Below, piece by piece: positions 35,150-43,802 of a DNA stretch of 63,944 nucleotides. Source of the DNA: Clostridia bacterium (GTDB taxonomy: Bacteria > Bacillota > Clostridia > Oscillospirales > CAG-272). The notes under the pieces were generated by a model. That model had not been told where the DNA came from and ran no database searches. It saw only the letters and a program-made list of their open reading frames with translations. Location: the NCBI GenBank assembly GCA_017472285.1, contig JAFUQQ010000074.1:1-63944 (forward strand), in the 5' to 3' direction. Position 1 is the first letter of the stretch; every line of letters starts with the position of its first letter. A program made the position numbers and the translations under genes.

Positions 35150-36598
35150 ATGAAATATAAAATTGTTTCTGTTTCGATCGCCGTGATACTGACCGTTGCG
35201 GTCGTCCTTTCCTTCACGCTTCCGTCTATGTTGGCGGCGAAAGCTCCGCGTTATCATGAACATCTTTCGGCGGAAGAAAAGAAAGAATGTACGGATCACG
35301 GCGATGACGTTTTCTGTTCCCATCTTCCCGTGATCTCCATTGATGCGGGCGGTACGGAAATCCCCGGTAGAGCGTATTACGATGATGAAGGAAACCGTTA
35401 TTATACGACAACGGCAGATGGCGGTACATACGTGATTGCTGACGTGAATATCGTGGATAACGAGGGAAAAATGAATCATCTGACGGATGGCGCGGCGGTT
35501 TCCGCATCGGCGCGCGTGCGTGTCAGAGGATATTCTTCCCGTTATTTCATCAAGCTCGGTTATGCCGTGACGTTCGTTGACGATACGGGGGCAAATGAGC
35601 AACATGAGGTCATGGGTATGGACAGCCATCACGAATGGGTCATGCACGGTCCTATCCTCGATAAGACCCTCATACGCAATTATATGTGGTACAATATTGC
35701 GGGTGAGATCATGGATTATGCGCCGAACGTCCGCTTCTGCGAAGCCTATATCAACGGCGAATATATGGGGCTTTATCTCATGGTGGAAAGCATCACGGCG
35801 GGAGATAACTGCCGTTTGCAGCTCTCCATCAATAAAAAACAGAATACCTTTACGGGATATTGTCTGCGCGTCGACCGAGGAAGCACGGAGCTTAAAACGA
35901 TGGATACCTTCTCCATGTATACTTATCAGAATCCCAGCATCGTTGACAGCGTATATCCCGGTGCCGCCAATCTGACTCCCGAACTCAAGGAATCCATTCA
36001 GAATGATTTTTCCGGATTTGAAAGACTTCTGTATTCCACGGATTATAACGATGAGAAATACGGTTATGCTTCCATGATCGACGTGGATAGCTTCATCGAT
36101 TATTTCATCATCAATGAATTTACGTCAAACTACGACGCGGGAATGTATTCTACGTATATCTATAAAGAAGTGAATTCCCCGTATAAACTTTGTATTTGGG
36201 ACTTTAACTCCGCTTGCGATAACTATCAGGAATACATCGTTGATCCAGAAATGTTCTATATGCAGAACGGCGTATGGTATAGCGCGCTCTTTAAGGACGG
36301 TGCGTTCACGGAAAAACTCATCGCGCGTTACCATGAATTGCGGAAAACATACCTGAATGAAGAATATCTCGATCGGTATATCGATGAAACCATTGCTTAT
36401 CTCGGCGATGCGATCGACCGCAATTTTGAACGCTGGGACGATGCTTTTATCTATGACCTTTTGCTCCCTTACGAGCGAAATCCTGATACCTATGAAGAAG
36501 CCGTTACGGATCTGAAAGATTTTATTCACGTCCGCGGCGAATGGATGGACGAAAATATTGACACGCTCCGTCAGTATATCGTCGATCCCAAGGAATGA
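35150..36598 (+). CDS. CotH kinase-family protein, membrane-anchored
   Basis: 482 residues with an N-terminal signal anchor (about 5-28). The CotH domain covers about 60-400, with RVRGYSSRYFIKLGYAV, HEWVMHGPILDKTLIRNYM, EAYINGEYMGLYLMVE and LCIWDFNSACDN. Bacillus CotH is an atypical protein kinase on the spore coat. Here the protein faces outward beside a polysaccharide synthase, so it may modify an extracytoplasmic target. The catalytic Asp is probably in the IWDFNSA block, by analogy with the WDFD/WDYN position of the family. Confidence 0.88.
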   Translation: MKYKIVSVSIAVILTVAVVLSFTLPSMLAAKAPRYHEHLSAEEKKECTDHGDDVFCSHLPVISIDAGGTEIPGRAYYDDEGNRYYTTTADGGTYVIADVNIVDNEGKMNHLTDGAAVSASARVRVRGYSSRYFIKLGYAVTFVDDTGANEQHEVMGMDSHHEWVMHGPILDKTLIRNYMWYNIAGEIMDYAPNVRFCEAYINGEYMGLYLMVESITAGDNCRLQLSINKKQNTFTGYCLRVDRGSTELKTMDTFSMYTYQNPSIVDSVYPGAANLTPELKESIQNDFSGFERLLYSTDYNDEKYGYASMIDVDSFIDYFIINEFTSNYDAGMYSTYIYKEVNSPYKLCIWDFNSACDNYQEYIVDPEMFYMQNGVWYSALFKDGAFTEKLIARYHELRKTYLNEEYLDRYIDETIAYLGDAIDRNFERWDDAFIYDLLLPYERNPDTYEEAVTDLKDFIHVRGEWMDENIDTLRQYIVDPKE

Positions 36599-36614
36599 AA
36601 GTGATTTTTGATCT

Positions 36615-38768
36615 ATGAAAAAATTTATTATCATTACGATCTCCGTCATACTTCTTGCGGTCTTTGCGGATTTTATGTATTGGCGCGGCGGTATCTGGGT
36701 CGATCTGCGTCCTTTTGCCGAAGTGACGGCGGAAAGCCGTGTTCATGACGGAAAGATTCAAAGACGGACGGAAGACGGTTGGGAAGATTTTGAGATCAGA
36801 GGCGTGAACCTCGGTTCATCCGAGCCGGGCGCGTGGGCGATCGATTTCCCGACGGATGAAGAAACGTATCTGCGTTGGTTTGAACAAATGAGCGAGATGG
36901 GCGCGAATACTGTGCGTATCTATACGGTCATGTCCGATACGTTTTACAATGCGTTTTATACATACAATCAGGACAGGGAAGAACCGCTTTATCTGATTCA
37001 GGGCGTTGCTCTGGATGATAATTTCATGGGTTCCCGTCACGATGCGTTCAGCGAGGAATTTTACGATGCTTTTTACGAGCATTGCGAGATCGCCGTTGAC
37101 GTGATTCACGGAGCGAAAAAGATATCCGAAAAACAGATAAGCGGTATCGGTTACGGTACGTATTCCAAGGATATTTCCGCATGGACGATCGGTTATATCT
37201 TCGGTACGGATTGGAATGCCATGACCGTTGCTTACGCCGATGATATCTATGAGGGATATTCCTATCAAGGAGAATATCTTTACAGCGCGGAAGATGCTTC
37301 TGCTTTTGAGGCTTTGCTTGCTTCCGTCGGTGACGGTATCCTTTCTTATGAAAGCGAGCGTTACAAAGAACAGCGTGTGTTTGCCTTTACCAATTCGCTG
37401 GCGACGGATCCTTTTCTCTATACGGATTTTGTGAACGAGCTTTTTGCCAAATGCGCGTTCATTGACGTGGAACATATTCTCTCCACGGACAAGGTCCTTT
37501 CGGGACAGTTTGCGTCTTATCACGTTTATCCCTATTATCCCGATTATCTCAATTATTATTCCGCAGCGGAATGGGAATTGCTCGATATCGGAGAGCAATC
37601 GCTTTATCTTGCGGAAAACGGCAAGTTCAATACGTATAAGGCTTATCTTCAGCTTTTGAATAAGCATCATTCGCTTCCCGTCGTGATCGCGGAATACGGA
37701 TTGCCTTCTTCACGCGGTATCGCACAGGAAGACTTGAATACGGGGCGCGATCAAGGATATCTTTCCGAAAAAGAACAGGGTGAAGCGATCGTTGCCTGTT
37801 ATGAAGATATCAAAGATGCGGGTTGTATCGGTTCGTGCGTTTCGTCATGGCAGGATGAATGGTACAGAAGCTCGCGTAGCTCGGCTGCAACGTCAAATCC
37901 TCTCCGAACGGCATTTTGGTCCGATGCACAAGCACCCGAACAATCGATGGGACTTCTCGCGATGGAAGCGGGTGAGGGAGAATGTGTTTGTTATCCCGAC
38001 GGCGATATTTCCGAATGGACGGAAGACGATATCGTATCTCAAAATAAAAAAGGTTCGATATCCGTGAAAACAGATGAAAAATATTTTTATATCATGATCG
38101 AAAACAAAGACTTTGTTTTCGATGAGGACGTTCTTTATATTCCGATCGATACCACGCAGAAATCGGGCAGCAATTACTGCGAGAATTACGACGTGAAATT
38201 CGACCGCGCCGCCGATTTTTTGATCGTGATCGATGGGGAAAACAACAGCCGTATCGTCGTACAGGAACGCTACGAAGTGCTTCGCGCGACGGATGCACAG
38301 AGGGCTTACGGTTTCGATACTTATACAGTTGATAATATACCCGAAAAGGATTCTCCCCTTTTCAAAAAGATTCAGGTGCTTTTGCGGAAATGGAACGGCG
38401 AGGAAGAAGAATATTATTTCTTTGAAACCGGTAAACTGACTTACGGCAATGCCAATCCTGAAAGCACGGAATTTTCTTCTCTTGCGGATTTCTGCCATGG
38501 AGAAGGAACGATTGAGATCCGTTTGCCTTGGAGTATTCTGAATTTTTACGATCCGACACTCAGAATGATTCATAACGATTATTATGAACATTACGGCATC
38601 AAGGAGCTTGCGCTCGATAAGCTCTATATCGGGTTCGGACTCGGAAAAGACCGCGCACGTATCGATCTTCTGCCGTTTCGACCGAAAACGTGGACGGATG
38701 ATGTCACGTATCACGAACGGTTGAAAGAATCTTATTATATCCTGCAGGACGCATGGACGGAAGACTGA
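36615..38768 (+). CDS. Membrane-anchored clan-A-like glycoside hydrolase
   Basis: 717 residues with a signal anchor (about 4-22). The extracytoplasmic TIM barrel opens with EIRGVNLGSSEPGAWAIDFP and SEMGANTVRIYTV, typical of GH2/GH5-like clan-A enzymes. VVIAEYGLPSSRG (near 358) supplies a candidate nucleophile Glu. From about 455 there is a beta-sandwich resembling CBM9/DOMON (DGDISEWTEDD, RIDLLPFRPKTW). In a synthase operon it may trim the exported polymer, as BcsZ does for cellulose, but substrate and activity are unproven. Confidence 0.72.
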   Translation: MKKFIIITISVILLAVFADFMYWRGGIWVDLRPFAEVTAESRVHDGKIQRRTEDGWEDFEIRGVNLGSSEPGAWAIDFPTDEETYLRWFEQMSEMGANTVRIYTVMSDTFYNAFYTYNQDREEPLYLIQGVALDDNFMGSRHDAFSEEFYDAFYEHCEIAVDVIHGAKKISEKQISGIGYGTYSKDISAWTIGYIFGTDWNAMTVAYADDIYEGYSYQGEYLYSAEDASAFEALLASVGDGILSYESERYKEQRVFAFTNSLATDPFLYTDFVNELFAKCAFIDVEHILSTDKVLSGQFASYHVYPYYPDYLNYYSAAEWELLDIGEQSLYLAENGKFNTYKAYLQLLNKHHSLPVVIAEYGLPSSRGIAQEDLNTGRDQGYLSEKEQGEAIVACYEDIKDAGCIGSCVSSWQDEWYRSSRSSAATSNPLRTAFWSDAQAPEQSMGLLAMEAGEGECVCYPDGDISEWTEDDIVSQNKKGSISVKTDEKYFYIMIENKDFVFDEDVLYIPIDTTQKSGSNYCENYDVKFDRAADFLIVIDGENNSRIVVQERYEVLRATDAQRAYGFDTYTVDNIPEKDSPLFKKIQVLLRKWNGEEEEYYFFETGKLTYGNANPESTEFSSLADFCHGEGTIEIRLPWSILNFYDPTLRMIHNDYYEHYGIKELALDKLYIGFGLGKDRARIDLLPFRPKTWTDDVTYHERLKESYYILQDAWTED

Positions 38769-38779
38769 CGGAGGTTTTT

Positions 38780-39964
38780 ATGATTGAAACTTTGATTATG
38801 ATCTATATTGCCATCTGCGCCTCCATGATCGTTTTCGATTGCATCTTCATGCTGATTATGAATATCCGCGCGGGCAAAGGCAAGGGAAAAGTCAAAAAGA
38901 TCAGGGAATCTCTTGCCGATCAGCTCGAAACGATCTCCGAAAAAAAGGAGCTTCCGGAAAAATACCTTGGGAAGCTAATGAAAAACTTGAAACATCCCGT
39001 TCGTTTGCACCGTTTTGACGATGCTTTGACGATCCTCACGCAATCAATCGAAGACGGACGGTTTGCTTTGCCGCACGCGCCGAAGGGCGAGGATGACGTG
39101 CCGCTCCCTTTGCCGAAAGAGGAAGGCAAACGCTATCTGGCAAAATATCTGCGTATCATTGCGCCCTCGCTCATTGCGATTGCGAAGGATTATCGTGGAC
39201 AGGATGCGATCGTACATACCTATTACGTTTTGTTTCTGCGGAAACACGGACTTCTGCAATATGCCAATACGTCTGAGATTGCGGCGCATCTGAAAGACTT
39301 TCTGGAAGAAGGCGATATTCACGTTTGCGAACACGTTCTGCAAGCCATTTACACGATTGGCGATCCCGTTCTGACCGCAGATGCCCTGAAGATCGCGGAT
39401 AACAGGGATATCTTTATCCATCCAAAGATCATCAGTGACGGACTTCTCGCATATAAAGGCGACCAATATGCCTTGCAAACGCTTCTGCTCGATAAGCTTT
39501 CGGAATTTTCCGTGGATATGCAGGTTAATATCCTGAATTATCTGCGTTTTGCTTCGGGCAAGCATTGCCTGCGGATTCTTGATCTTTTGCTTGGTGAAGA
39601 TACGGATGACGAGGTGAAATTTTCCTGTATCCGTTATTTCGGCAAATATCAATACGGCAAGGCATATTTCGTTCTGGCTGATTTCGCAAAAAACGACAAA
39701 GGCTTGAAAAAAGAATTTTGTCTGGTTTCGCTGACGGCTCTCCGCAATTATCCCGGTGAAGATACGCTTGCACTCTTGCGTGAGAATCTGCACAGCCCGA
39801 ACTGGTATATCCGTTACAATGCAGCGGAAAGCCTGAATGCGCTCGGCGTGGATTACGGTGAATTTGTCGATATCTTTGACGGTCAGGACCGTTTTTCCAG
39901 AGAAATTCTGCAATTTCAATTTGATAGACGTTACGTCAAGGATAAGGAGGAAATCTACATATGA
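38780..39964 (+). CDS. Membrane-anchored HEAT-repeat protein
   Basis: 394 residues with one N-terminal membrane helix (about 4-28), a basic juxtamembrane stretch, and a cytoplasmic array of alpha-helical HEAT/PBS-type repeats (RYFGKYQYGKAYFVLADFAKN, LTALRNYPGEDTLALLREN, PNWYIRYNAAESLNALG). It is a likely scaffold for the adjacent synthase. The start ATG 38780 follows GGAGG, and the stop overlaps the synthase start (ATGA), implying coupled translation and perhaps a complex. Confidence 0.8.
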   Translation: MIETLIMIYIAICASMIVFDCIFMLIMNIRAGKGKGKVKKIRESLADQLETISEKKELPEKYLGKLMKNLKHPVRLHRFDDALTILTQSIEDGRFALPHAPKGEDDVPLPLPKEEGKRYLAKYLRIIAPSLIAIAKDYRGQDAIVHTYYVLFLRKHGLLQYANTSEIAAHLKDFLEEGDIHVCEHVLQAIYTIGDPVLTADALKIADNRDIFIHPKIISDGLLAYKGDQYALQTLLLDKLSEFSVDMQVNILNYLRFASGKHCLRILDLLLGEDTDDEVKFSCIRYFGKYQYGKAYFVLADFAKNDKGLKKEFCLVSLTALRNYPGEDTLALLRENLHSPNWYIRYNAAESLNALGVDYGEFVDIFDGQDRFSREILQFQFDRRYVKDKEEIYI

Positions 39965-41376
39965 GAGAAAAGATATTGGAGATCGTTTCCGCATTTTTAA
40001 CGGGTGCGGGAAGCGGTTTCGTTGTCTATCTGATTCTGTATTCCACGTTCCTTTTTCTTGCTGTGATCGTCGGTGCGTGGACGCTCTATTATAAAAATAA
40101 AAAACGCCGTTTCCGCAATATTTCCGATGAGAAATATTTTATCCCTGTCAGCATCATCGTTCCCGCATATAATGAGGAAGTCACGGTTGTTGATACTGTG
40201 CGGTCACTTCTTGCTTTGGATTATATCTCTTATGAGATCATTGTCGTGGATGACGGCTCGAAAGACAGCACGACGAAAACCCTTGTGGAAGCCTTCGGTA
40301 TGAAAAAGATCCGCCGTCCGATCCGCAAGCAAGTGCCTTGTAAGGATGTGGAAACGATTTATGAGTGTTTCGATCAGAAAGTGCCGCTCGTTCTGATCCG
40401 AAAGAAAAACGGCGGTAAAGCGGATGCCTTGAATATGGGCATCAATGCCTGCCGTTATCCGTATTTTATATGTATGGATGCGGATTCCGTTTTGCAAGCC
40501 GATTCCCTCATCAAGATCACGGAACCCGTTCTTGCCGATGAAAACGTTGTGGCGGTCGGCGGTGTCGTCCGTCCCTGTAACGACGTGGAGCTGGAAAACG
40601 GTTGGGTCAAAAAATATCGTCTTCCCAAAAATCCCATCGCCTGTATGCAGGTCATCGAATACGATCGCTCGTTCTTATCCACGCGTATCCTTTTCGATAA
40701 ATTCAACGGTTCGCTGATTATTTCGGGCGCGTTTGGTCTTTTCAAGAAAGAAGCCGTGATCGCCGTTGGTGGTTACGATTCCAAGACGATGGGCGAAGAT
40801 ATGGAGCTCGTTGTCGATCTTCATAAATACTGTACGGTCAATAAAAAACCTTACGCGATCAAATACGCAACGGATGCTGTCTGCTGGACACAGGCACCCG
40901 AACGGCTCCGCGACCTGATGAAACAAAGAAAACGGTGGCATCTCGGTCTTTTCCAGACGTTGATGAAGCATCGTTCCATGGCTTTTGATTTCAAGAGCGG
41001 TCCCGTCAGCTTCATTTCTTATGCGTATTTCTTTATCTATGAATTTTTATCCCCGTTCATTGAAGCATTCGGTATCATCGTGACGGCGATCGCGCTGATC
41101 TCGGGACTCATCAACTGGCGGTTTGCGCTATTATTCACGCTTCTTTACGCGTTGTTCGGCGCGATGCTTTCGCTGACTTCTTTCTTTGCGCGGACACAAA
41201 CGGCGGAGCTGACGCTTTCGTTCAAGGACGTTCTGAAAGCGATGCTGATGTGCCTTTTCGAGATCACGTTCATGCATTTTGTGCTGACTTACGTCAGAGC
41301 GACGGCTTTTATCGGTTACCGCAAGAAAAAACTCCAATGGGGACGTATCGAAAGAAAGAAGATCAATTTGAAATAA
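39961..41376 (+). CDS. Processive family-2 glycosyltransferase (polysaccharide synthase)
   Basis: 471 residues, one N-terminal helix (about 16-43), a GT-A domain, and three to four C-terminal helices. The processive D,D,D,QxxRW set is intact: DDGS (97-100), DADS (173-176), GED (278-280), QRKRW (322-326). This is the NodC/PgaC/BcsA class that polymerises and exports beta-linked polymers. No PilZ domain is present, so any c-di-GMP control is through the riboswitch or partners. Polymer identity cannot be read from the sequence. It is the catalytic centre of the operon. Confidence 0.9.
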   Translation: MREKILEIVSAFLTGAGSGFVVYLILYSTFLFLAVIVGAWTLYYKNKKRRFRNISDEKYFIPVSIIVPAYNEEVTVVDTVRSLLALDYISYEIIVVDDGSKDSTTKTLVEAFGMKKIRRPIRKQVPCKDVETIYECFDQKVPLVLIRKKNGGKADALNMGINACRYPYFICMDADSVLQADSLIKITEPVLADENVVAVGGVVRPCNDVELENGWVKKYRLPKNPIACMQVIEYDRSFLSTRILFDKFNGSLIISGAFGLFKKEAVIAVGGYDSKTMGEDMELVVDLHKYCTVNKKPYAIKYATDAVCWTQAPERLRDLMKQRKRWHLGLFQTLMKHRSMAFDFKSGPVSFISYAYFFIYEFLSPFIEAFGIIVTAIALISGLINWRFALLFTLLYALFGAMLSLTSFFARTQTAELTLSFKDVLKAMLMCLFEITFMHFVLTYVRATAFIGYRKKKLQWGRIERKKINLK

Positions 41377-41388
41377 TTGAGGTTTTAT

Positions 41389-43743
41389 ATGTTTTCAAAA
41401 AGGATTTCAAGAGTCGTATTTTCTCTGATATTGGCGGTGTGTTTGCTATGCATCCCGATGGTCTGCCATGCGGAAATTTATCATTCCAAGGATAATCTCG
41501 GCGATCATGAAACGATCTTTGTTGCGGGTAATCCCGATCTGTATCCGATCGAATCCTATAATCGTATCACGGGAGAATACGAGGGCATTTTGCCCGAATT
41601 GTATCAGATGATCTCCGAGGAAACGGGGATTGATTTCACTTATATTTACAGCGGAAATAAAAACAAACAGGCATATCTTGCCGAAAACCGTCAGGTCGAT
41701 ATCGTTTCCGCTTATACCAAAGGCGAAGATATGGGAGATTACGTTCCCGAAACGCAGATGCTTCTGACGTTTTATGTTAAAGATAAAAAATATGAAGCGG
41801 TGATCGGTTTCACTTCGGTCTGTCCCGAGGAAGAAATGCTGGCGATCGTGAATTTCCTTGAAAATCTTCCCGAGGAAGAATTGACTTCCGTTGCTGTGAC
41901 TTACGTGATGGCGCATGAACGTATTCCGAAGGTGCATCCTTTGCTCGTTGTTGCGGGGATTCTCGTTCTGATCGGATTGATCGTTTTTGGTATCGTTATG
42001 ATGAAAAAATACCGTAAGCTCCGTGCGCTCGCGGGGTATCATGAAGTATATGACGCGAAAACGGGACTGTATAACGAAAAATATCTCTCATCCGTTCTGG
42101 ATACGAAAATATTGGCGCAAGCCAAGGAAATGTATTACGCGGCAAAGATCATGCCCGACAGGGAAAGACTCGAACGCTATTATGATGAAGCGCATATCGA
42201 AGCTCTGGAAAAATACATTGCCGAAACGCTGAAAACCGAGTGCGGTAAACATGAATATGCGGCAAGAACGGATGATCTGACCTTCATTGTCGTTTTCCGC
42301 AATGCGAACGAAGAAGATGCGAAAGCACGTATGGATGCTTTGATGACGAAGATCAATGCGGAAAATGGTATTCTCGGAGAAGATTACAAAGTTGCTGTGC
42401 GCGGCGGTGTATATCATTGCACACGTTTCAATGAGGATAGCGAGCGTGTATTCAGCATTACGGAAGAAGCCTATAATCATGCAGAACAAACATCTTCCGA
42501 TTATATTTTCGCAACGGCGGAAATGATTCGCGCGGCAGACAGAAGAAGACTTTTGCAAAGAGAAACGGCGCAAGCCGTCAAAAACGGAGAAATTCTTTAT
42601 TATCTGCAATATATCGTTGACGTGCGGAGCAGTGAAGTTTGCGGCGCGGAAGCAATCTCCCGTTGGCAGCATCCGAGGGAGGGGCTTCTCATGCCCGGCG
42701 TATATATTTCATTGATGCAACAGGCAAAGACCATCGGTATGCTGGATTATTATATCTTTGAAAAGACTTGTAAACAGCTTGAGGAATGGAAAGGTACGGA
42801 AAAAGATCCCTTCTTTATTTCCTGTAATTTCGACCGTCTGACCATTGCGGAAGAACATTTTTTTGATAAACTGATGGAGATTTCTTCGCGCTATGACGTT
42901 CCCAGAGGAAAAATCTATCTGGAGATCACGGAAGATACGCTGGAATATAATAAAGAAGTCGCTTTCCGCAATGCCGTGCGTTGCAAAGAAGCGGGGTTCC
43001 GTCTTGCGCTCGATGATTTCGGCAGCGGTTGTACTTCTTTCAATACGCTTCTTGATTTCCCGATCACACTTCTGAAAATGGATCGTTCCTTTATTCGTAT
43101 GATCGATACGGAAAGAGGGTATTCCTTGATTTCGGGTATCGTCAAAGCGGCGCAGAGTGTTGGTTATGAGATCATTTTTGAAGGTGTGGAAACCGAAGAA
43201 CAACGTGAGCTTGTGGAAAAAGCGGGTGTGGAATACATTCAGGGTTATCTGTTCTCCCGTGTCGTTCCTTATATTGAAGCCACAAGAACGCTTGCGAGTA
43301 TCAATATGCGTCTGAAAAAGATCGAAGAAGAATTCTCCGATCCTGAGGTTGCGGCGATCTTTGACGGCAGTATCAAAGTCTTTCACCGTGTCGGTTATTC
43401 CAAGAGCTTTGAAGTCAAGCTCGCAAAAGCCAATGATTTCGTTCATGCTACTTACCGTGAGATCAAGGACGTACTGATGTCTTATACGGGCGCGGTTTCT
43501 AAGATCAGCATGGTTTACGATGCCATTTATATCGGTAAAAAACCGATCGTCAAATTGCTTGTGACTTCCAAGGCTGTCCTTGTTTGTCTTGCGCTCGATC
43601 CCGCAAATTATCAGAATACCAATCATATCTATAAAGACGTTTCGTACAGCAGAAAATATCGCAAAGTGCCGATGTGTGTCAAGGTCATCGATGAAGATAC
43701 CAAAAACGCATTGATCGCGCTTTTGCACGAACTTCTTGCGTGA
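41389..43743 (+). CDS. Membrane c-di-GMP phosphodiesterase: sensor, degenerate GGDEF, EAL, extra C-terminal domain
   Basis: 784 residues. Signal peptide (to about 28), an extracytoplasmic SBP_bac_3-like region (45-180), one helix (184-204), a degenerate GGDEF domain (220-385, with ARTDDLTF where GGDEF should be), and an EAL domain (390-630). The EAL metal and catalytic residues look intact: E421, N480, EITE (512-515), DD 542-543, K563, E598 and Q618, so phosphodiesterase activity is likely. A 120-residue C-terminal domain (FHRVGYSKSFEVKLAKA, SKISMVYDAIYIGKK) of unknown function follows. It would lower c-di-GMP once the operon is on. ATG 41389 is chosen over a TTG at 41377. Confidence 0.87.
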   Translation: MFSKRISRVVFSLILAVCLLCIPMVCHAEIYHSKDNLGDHETIFVAGNPDLYPIESYNRITGEYEGILPELYQMISEETGIDFTYIYSGNKNKQAYLAENRQVDIVSAYTKGEDMGDYVPETQMLLTFYVKDKKYEAVIGFTSVCPEEEMLAIVNFLENLPEEELTSVAVTYVMAHERIPKVHPLLVVAGILVLIGLIVFGIVMMKKYRKLRALAGYHEVYDAKTGLYNEKYLSSVLDTKILAQAKEMYYAAKIMPDRERLERYYDEAHIEALEKYIAETLKTECGKHEYAARTDDLTFIVVFRNANEEDAKARMDALMTKINAENGILGEDYKVAVRGGVYHCTRFNEDSERVFSITEEAYNHAEQTSSDYIFATAEMIRAADRRRLLQRETAQAVKNGEILYYLQYIVDVRSSEVCGAEAISRWQHPREGLLMPGVYISLMQQAKTIGMLDYYIFEKTCKQLEEWKGTEKDPFFISCNFDRLTIAEEHFFDKLMEISSRYDVPRGKIYLEITEDTLEYNKEVAFRNAVRCKEAGFRLALDDFGSGCTSFNTLLDFPITLLKMDRSFIRMIDTERGYSLISGIVKAAQSVGYEIIFEGVETEEQRELVEKAGVEYIQGYLFSRVVPYIEATRTLASINMRLKKIEEEFSDPEVAAIFDGSIKVFHRVGYSKSFEVKLAKANDFVHATYREIKDVLMSYTGAVSKISMVYDAIYIGKKPIVKLLVTSKAVLVCLALDPANYQNTNHIYKDVSYSRKYRKVPMCVKVIDEDTKNALIALLHELLA

Positions 43744-43750
43744 TATCAGA

Positions 43751-43776
43751 AAGGGAGATGCAGATGCATCTCCCTT
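43751..43776. terminator. Bidirectional intrinsic terminator
   Basis: Stem AAGGGAGATGC / GCATCTCCCTT between converging genes. It closes the polysaccharide operon and probably the PAS-EAL gene as well. Confidence 0.8.
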
Positions 43777-43802
43777 ATATTTGTTTATAGAACACTGTCC
43801 GT

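Noticed and set aside
39961..41376. Cellulose synthase BcsA
   Set aside because: It lacks a PilZ domain and the BcsA length; only a processive GT2 can be claimed.
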